64,000 nt of DNA, taken from positions 124,001 to 188,000 of the forward strand of contig NZ_JAAOZT010000017.1 of the NCBI RefSeq assembly GCF_011947285.1. Direction: 5' to 3'. Source of the DNA: Glaciimonas immobilis (GTDB lineage: Bacteria; Pseudomonadota; Gammaproteobacteria; Burkholderiales; Burkholderiaceae_D). This document shows positions 60,781 through 64,000 of the stretch, in pieces (the stretch's first letter is position 1; every line of letters begins with the position of its first letter). Under the pieces are notes generated by a model. That model searched no databases and was not told the origin of the DNA. It saw only the letters and a program-made list of their open reading frames with translations. Both the position numbers and the translations under genes were made by a program.

Positions 60781-62178
60781 TTAAATATTATCTTTGGTCA
60801 TCAGCTCGTGCCAATAAGTCCACCAATGCCACTGCGTATCATCTTTGGTAAAGCCTTCGTTCACAATGCCTGGGCCCGGCCAGCCTTCTGGTGCGCCGGT
60901 CTCAAACATCGCCTGATACTTCAGGGTTGATTTGCGTCCCATCGCACCTTTTGCGGAGACCGTCATGTGCGGCCAGGTATCTGAATCGTCTTGCTCAACC
61001 ATGCCCGAAGTACCGAACAACTGAATACTTTGTTCCAGCATCTTTTGGCGCATTTCTGGTGGTGTGTCGCGCTCGGCCAAAATCCAGTTGATGAATTCCA
61101 GCTTGTCCGGACCGCGCGGTACGTAAGCATGGATCAGCGTTAAGCCGACCACGGTACCGTCTGATTGCGGAATATAAACAAAGGCAAACAGGATGTTCGG
61201 AAATATTCCACCAACCTGTGGCGGCATTGATACCATTACTTTGAGCTGATCTTCGCTCAGGTTACGCTTTAGCTGCGGCACCATTTCTTTGGTCACGCCT
61301 GGTGGCGGCAGCGCATTGAGCTTTTCATCGAGCGACAACTCGGCTGGATTCAGACCGGTGAGCTTGACAATTTTTCTGGCCAGATCGATACAGCGCAGCG
61401 CGTGTCCGTGCGGTGAACTGACTTCAACGCCGACCATTTCTGGGCTTAGATCACTGCCTTCAGTACCGGCATCTTTTTTGGCATAGTTGCCGACTTCACC
61501 CAACCAGCGATGCAAAGTCAATGTATGGAAACCGTCCGCAGCAGATTGCTCGCCGGCGGTCTTCCAGTTGGCGCGCACCATAAAGCGCTGTGGCGGCCCG
61601 AGGACTTCCAGACCACGGTCGCTGCGCTGAAACAGCATGTCGAAATACCACTTGGTATCGCCAAGGAACTCTTCAAATGATGGGCCGCCGATATCCCATG
61701 TAGCAAAAATCAAACCGCCATATAAAGTAACACGGGCTTTTTTCAGACCAAGTTCTTCTTTCAGCATAATCTTGCCGTGCATCATTTCGCGCTCAACCGG
61801 CGCGCCAATGAAGTCGCCGTTAGGACGGAAAGCCCAGCCGTGATAATTACACTTATGGATTTTGGTATTGCCTGCATCGGCAGTACAAACCCGCATGCCA
61901 CGATGTGGACAGACGTTTAACGTAACAGCGACATCTGCATTGTGGCGGGCCACGATGACAGAATCGGAACCCATATCGCGCAATACAAAATCGCCGTCTT
62001 TAGGGATTTCTGACTCATGCCCCAACAACAGCCAGGTCTTACAGAAGATCCGCTCCATCTCCAAATCGTACAGTTCGGGATCGGACAATGTCCGCATTTG
62101 CACTTCGCGCGTTGCCGGATTAATTAAATCTGTGATCCTGGTACCGTCGCGCAGCGTTGTACTCGTGTTCGTCAACAT
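60781..62178 (-). CDS. Rieske ring-hydroxylating dioxygenase, alpha subunit
   Basis: 465 residues. Rieske ligands Cys90-x-His92 and Cys110-x2-His113 (NVCPHRGM, HKCNYHGW), and the mononuclear iron facial triad Asp215-x2-His218-x4-His223 (ADGFHTLTLH). It adds both atoms of O2 to an aromatic ring to give a cis-dihydrodiol. The LINPATREVQ, YGGLIFATW and FNIL-type text fits PAH/diterpenoid-type oxygenases more than benzoate types, though this is a judgement by eye. GGAGACGGAG gives an excellent ribosome site. Ferredoxin and reductase are not adjacent. Confidence 0.94.
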   Translation of the reverse strand: MLTNTSTTLRDGTRITDLINPATREVQMRTLSDPELYDLEMERIFCKTWLLLGHESEIPKDGDFVLRDMGSDSVIVARHNADVAVTLNVCPHRGMRVCTADAGNTKIHKCNYHGWAFRPNGDFIGAPVEREMMHGKIMLKEELGLKKARVTLYGGLIFATWDIGGPSFEEFLGDTKWYFDMLFQRSDRGLEVLGPPQRFMVRANWKTAGEQSAADGFHTLTLHRWLGEVGNYAKKDAGTEGSDLSPEMVGVEVSSPHGHALRCIDLARKIVKLTGLNPAELSLDEKLNALPPPGVTKEMVPQLKRNLSEDQLKVMVSMPPQVGGIFPNILFAFVYIPQSDGTVVGLTLIHAYVPRGPDKLEFINWILAERDTPPEMRQKMLEQSIQLFGTSGMVEQDDSDTWPHMTVSAKGAMGRKSTLKYQAMFETGAPEGWPGPGIVNEGFTKDDTQWHWWTYWHELMTKDNI

Positions 62179-62230
62179 CTCCGTCTCCTTGCTTTTTATA
62201 TGGGGTTTAATCTGCCGAATTATTATATAT

Positions 62231-62249
62231 GACAGTTTTATCGTTTCTG
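62231..62249. promoter_or_regulatory. Dyad upstream of the Rieske alpha gene
   Basis: ACAG-N11-CTGT inside the wider ATTATA...TATAAT arms, about 55 bases before the dioxygenase start. It may be a regulator site or an overlapping promoter; it does not match the ACATAT pattern. Confidence 0.4.
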
Positions 62250-62303
62250 TATAATTTTTAAAATAAATTAGCGTATTTTATGGACAACTTTTTATAAAGT
62301 GCC

Positions 62304-63293
62304 TCATTCTGGTTTGGTGATAAGCGTCCGCAAAATGCCGATTTGCTCTACTTCCAGCTCCACGATATCGTTCGGTTTCAGGTAGCGCAACTGCTCCAGA
62401 CCACAACCGTTACCGACTGTACCGGACCCTAAAAACTCACCAGGATAAAGCGTCTCGGAGCGCGAGATGTGCGCAATCAGATCCTCAAACTGCCATCGCA
62501 TATCGCGTGTATTGCCCCGTCCCCACTCTTCCCCGTTGACCCGTGCGATCATGGTCAGGTTGTAGGGATCTTCAATCTCATCGGCTGTTACCAGACAAGG
62601 CCCCATCACATTGGCAGTATCAAAGTCCTTGCTTTTAGCAGGGCCAAGCATGCCGGACATTTCTAATGCCTGGGCGTCGCGTGCGCTGACATCATTGAAG
62701 ATCGTGTAGCCGAGAATGAAGTCGCGTGCATCGTCACGGCTGACATCTTTCGCGCGCTTGCTGATGTAGCAGCCAAATTCCAATTCAAAATCCAACGCCC
62801 TGGAATAACTCGGCCAAATGACATCTTCATCGGCACCGATCACCGCAAACCGGTTACATTTGTAATAAATCGGCTGGCGATTAAAGGTCTCGATCACCCG
62901 ATCGTCTGCACCTGTATTCATAGCCTTCAATGCGGCTTCCGGGTCCGGCTCACGCTTGACGCGAGCGCGCCGCGCAGCCGCAAAACTTTGCTTTAAGTGC
63001 AACTCGAAACAAGAGCAGTCACGCATTTGTGGCGGCGGCTGAATGGGCGCGCGCAGCTTTACATCCGCACGCTGACGCACGGAGACTATCGGTGCCCGCG
63101 TAACCAGCAGCCGCGCCAGTTCCAGACCTTGTTCGCCCGCATCAACCAATGCCTGAATGCTTTCCAGCGCCGGATGCGCGCCACCATAAATGTCCCCATA
63201 GGCGGCCTGAAAATCGACGACCTGCTGGTCGCTATTAATGAACGCGCCGGAACGCTGCATGCCTTGTAAATCTACGAATGTGACGAGTCTCAT
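62304..63293 (-). CDS. FAH-family hydrolase/isomerase (catabolic cluster copy 3)
   Basis: 329 residues, longer than copies 1 and 2. RLVTFVDLQGMQRSGAFIN opens the N-terminal domain; LDFELEFGCYISKRA (metal acids), IFNDVSARDAQ, KDFDTANVMGPCLV and LGSGTVGNGCG are the catalytic regions. It is related to the fumarylacetoacetase-like enzymes of homogentisate-type pathways. It lies 126 bases upstream of the dioxygenase alpha start on the same strand, so it can precede or share the operon. ACAGGAG is a good ribosome site. Confidence 0.9.
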   Translation of the reverse strand: MRLVTFVDLQGMQRSGAFINSDQQVVDFQAAYGDIYGGAHPALESIQALVDAGEQGLELARLLVTRAPIVSVRQRADVKLRAPIQPPPQMRDCSCFELHLKQSFAAARRARVKREPDPEAALKAMNTGADDRVIETFNRQPIYYKCNRFAVIGADEDVIWPSYSRALDFELEFGCYISKRAKDVSRDDARDFILGYTIFNDVSARDAQALEMSGMLGPAKSKDFDTANVMGPCLVTADEIEDPYNLTMIARVNGEEWGRGNTRDMRWQFEDLIAHISRSETLYPGEFLGSGTVGNGCGLEQLRYLKPNDIVELEVEQIGILRTLITKPE

Positions 63294-63464
63294 GCCCGAT
63301 GGCTCCTGTAGGCGCTGCGACGTTAGGCGCGGCGCTGATGCTGGTAAAAAGAAATTTTATAGCGATAAATAACGCATTGGCCGACTGACGAAATGGCTGC
63401 CAATGTTATAAAAAAGACGGTGAGTTAATACACATCGCCATCGATCAGGACTGATCGCAGCGGT

Positions 63465-64000
63465 TTAGACGCGGCCTCCGACAGGGAGACATGCACCAGT
63501 GATAGGTGCCGCATCGTCGGACAACAGAAAGGCGATAACAGCCGCTAATGCTTGCGGCGTCACCCAGCGGCTGGCGTCAGCGTCCGGCATGTCGGCGCGA
63601 TTGGCGGGTGTATCAATAATGCTGGGCATGACTGCATTCACCGTCACACCATGGTCTTTAAGCTCTTCCGCGAGTGCTTCGGTAAAGCGTGCCACGCCAG
63701 CCTTAGACGCCGCGTAGGCACCCATACCCAAGCCTGCCTTCAGTGAGGCAAGTGCTCCGGTGTTGATAATCCGGCCTCCGCCATGCGCCAGTAACAGATG
63801 CGGCAACGCGGCTTGTGCGCTGACAACGGCGGTGCGCAGATTCATTGCATACATCCGGTCCCAGGTGTCAATGCTGCCAGCCTCAATGGTCTCCCAGCTA
63901 AAGCCGCCGGCGACATTGACCAGTGCATTGATACAGTGACTGCCTTGCATGGTGCGCAATTGTTCCGAGACGGTATTAAACGCCGCGGTTGCCGCTGCCG
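63465..64000 (-). CDS. Short-chain dehydrogenase/reductase, 5' end outside the window
   Basis: Reads into the right edge without a stop, so the first part (nucleotide-binding glycines) is missing. About 178 residues are visible: INALVNVAGGF, IINTGALASLKAG, the active site Tyr-A-A-S-Lys (AYAASKAGVARF) and PITGACLPVGGRV. The frame continues upstream of the ATG at 63959 (FNTVSEQLRT) to the edge, which shows that ATG is internal. Probably a further SDR of the catabolic cluster; the gap to the FAH gene is 171 bases. Confidence 0.85.
   Translation of the reverse strand, partial: AAATAAFNTVSEQLRTMQGSHCINALVNVAGGFSWETIEAGSIDTWDRMYAMNLRTAVVSAQAALPHLLLAHGGGRIINTGALASLKAGLGMGAYAASKAGVARFTEALAEELKDHGVTVNAVMPSIIDTPANRADMPDADASRWVTPQALAAVIAFLLSDDAAPITGACLPVGGRV

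Overview
The window looks like a chromosomal segment of a Gram-negative betaproteobacterium, most likely order Burkholderiales and possibly Oxalobacteraceae (inference from gene families and from the ribBA-ribH-nusB order; I cannot name the genus). Coding density is normal for the left third. No rRNA, tRNA, CRISPR array or intact transposase was found.

Left part (0-13.6 kb). Housekeeping genes on the minus strand: a fumarylacetoacetate-hydrolase family enzyme, an aminotransferase, ribBA-ribH-nusB (riboflavin and antitermination) and dusA. A decayed tyrosine recombinase lies against the 5' end of dusA, a known island insertion site. A SulP anion transporter follows, then a degraded metal-response patch with a CueR-type promoter, two small exported proteins, a truncated outer-membrane efflux gene and an unlisted 45-residue membrane protein. 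An FdhF/YdeP-type molybdopterin oxidoreductase comes next.

Middle part (13.6-32.7 kb). Two exported enzymes (a carboxymuconolactone-decarboxylase-like protein and an alpha/beta hydrolase) precede a poly-N-acetylglucosamine operon, pgaABCD plus a fifth glycoside-hydrolase-like gene. A shredded glmS (precursor supply) lies just upstream of pgaA. Next are a two-subunit acyl-CoA carboxylase of the methylcrotonyl-CoA type, a fused indolepyruvate:ferredoxin oxidoreductase and a divergent LysR regulator.

Right part (32.7-64 kb). A large accessory catabolic supercluster holds a Rieske ring-hydroxylating dioxygenase (alpha and beta), a cytochrome P450 with a small ferredoxin, a vicinal-oxygen-chelate extradiol dioxygenase, three FAA-hydrolase-family enzymes, two ACMSD-type amidohydrolases, an acyl-CoA ligase, three acyl-CoA dehydrogenases, an enoyl-CoA hydratase, a 3-hydroxyacyl-CoA dehydrogenase, a thiolase, three SDRs, a DUF2889 protein and a zinc-free MDR. 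The logic is: oxygenate, ring-cleave, hydrolyse, activate with CoA, beta-oxidise. The substrate is unknown; the mixture resembles pathways for polycyclic compounds such as diterpenoids. Regulators are an IclR protein and a very unusual protein made of three complete TetR repeats in one chain. A shared AACATA-N9-TATGTT-like operator appears before four transcription units. Long intergenic repeats, including a ~0.75-kb direct repeat flanking a ~19-kb block and an 18-unit hexamer microsatellite, occur only in this cluster.
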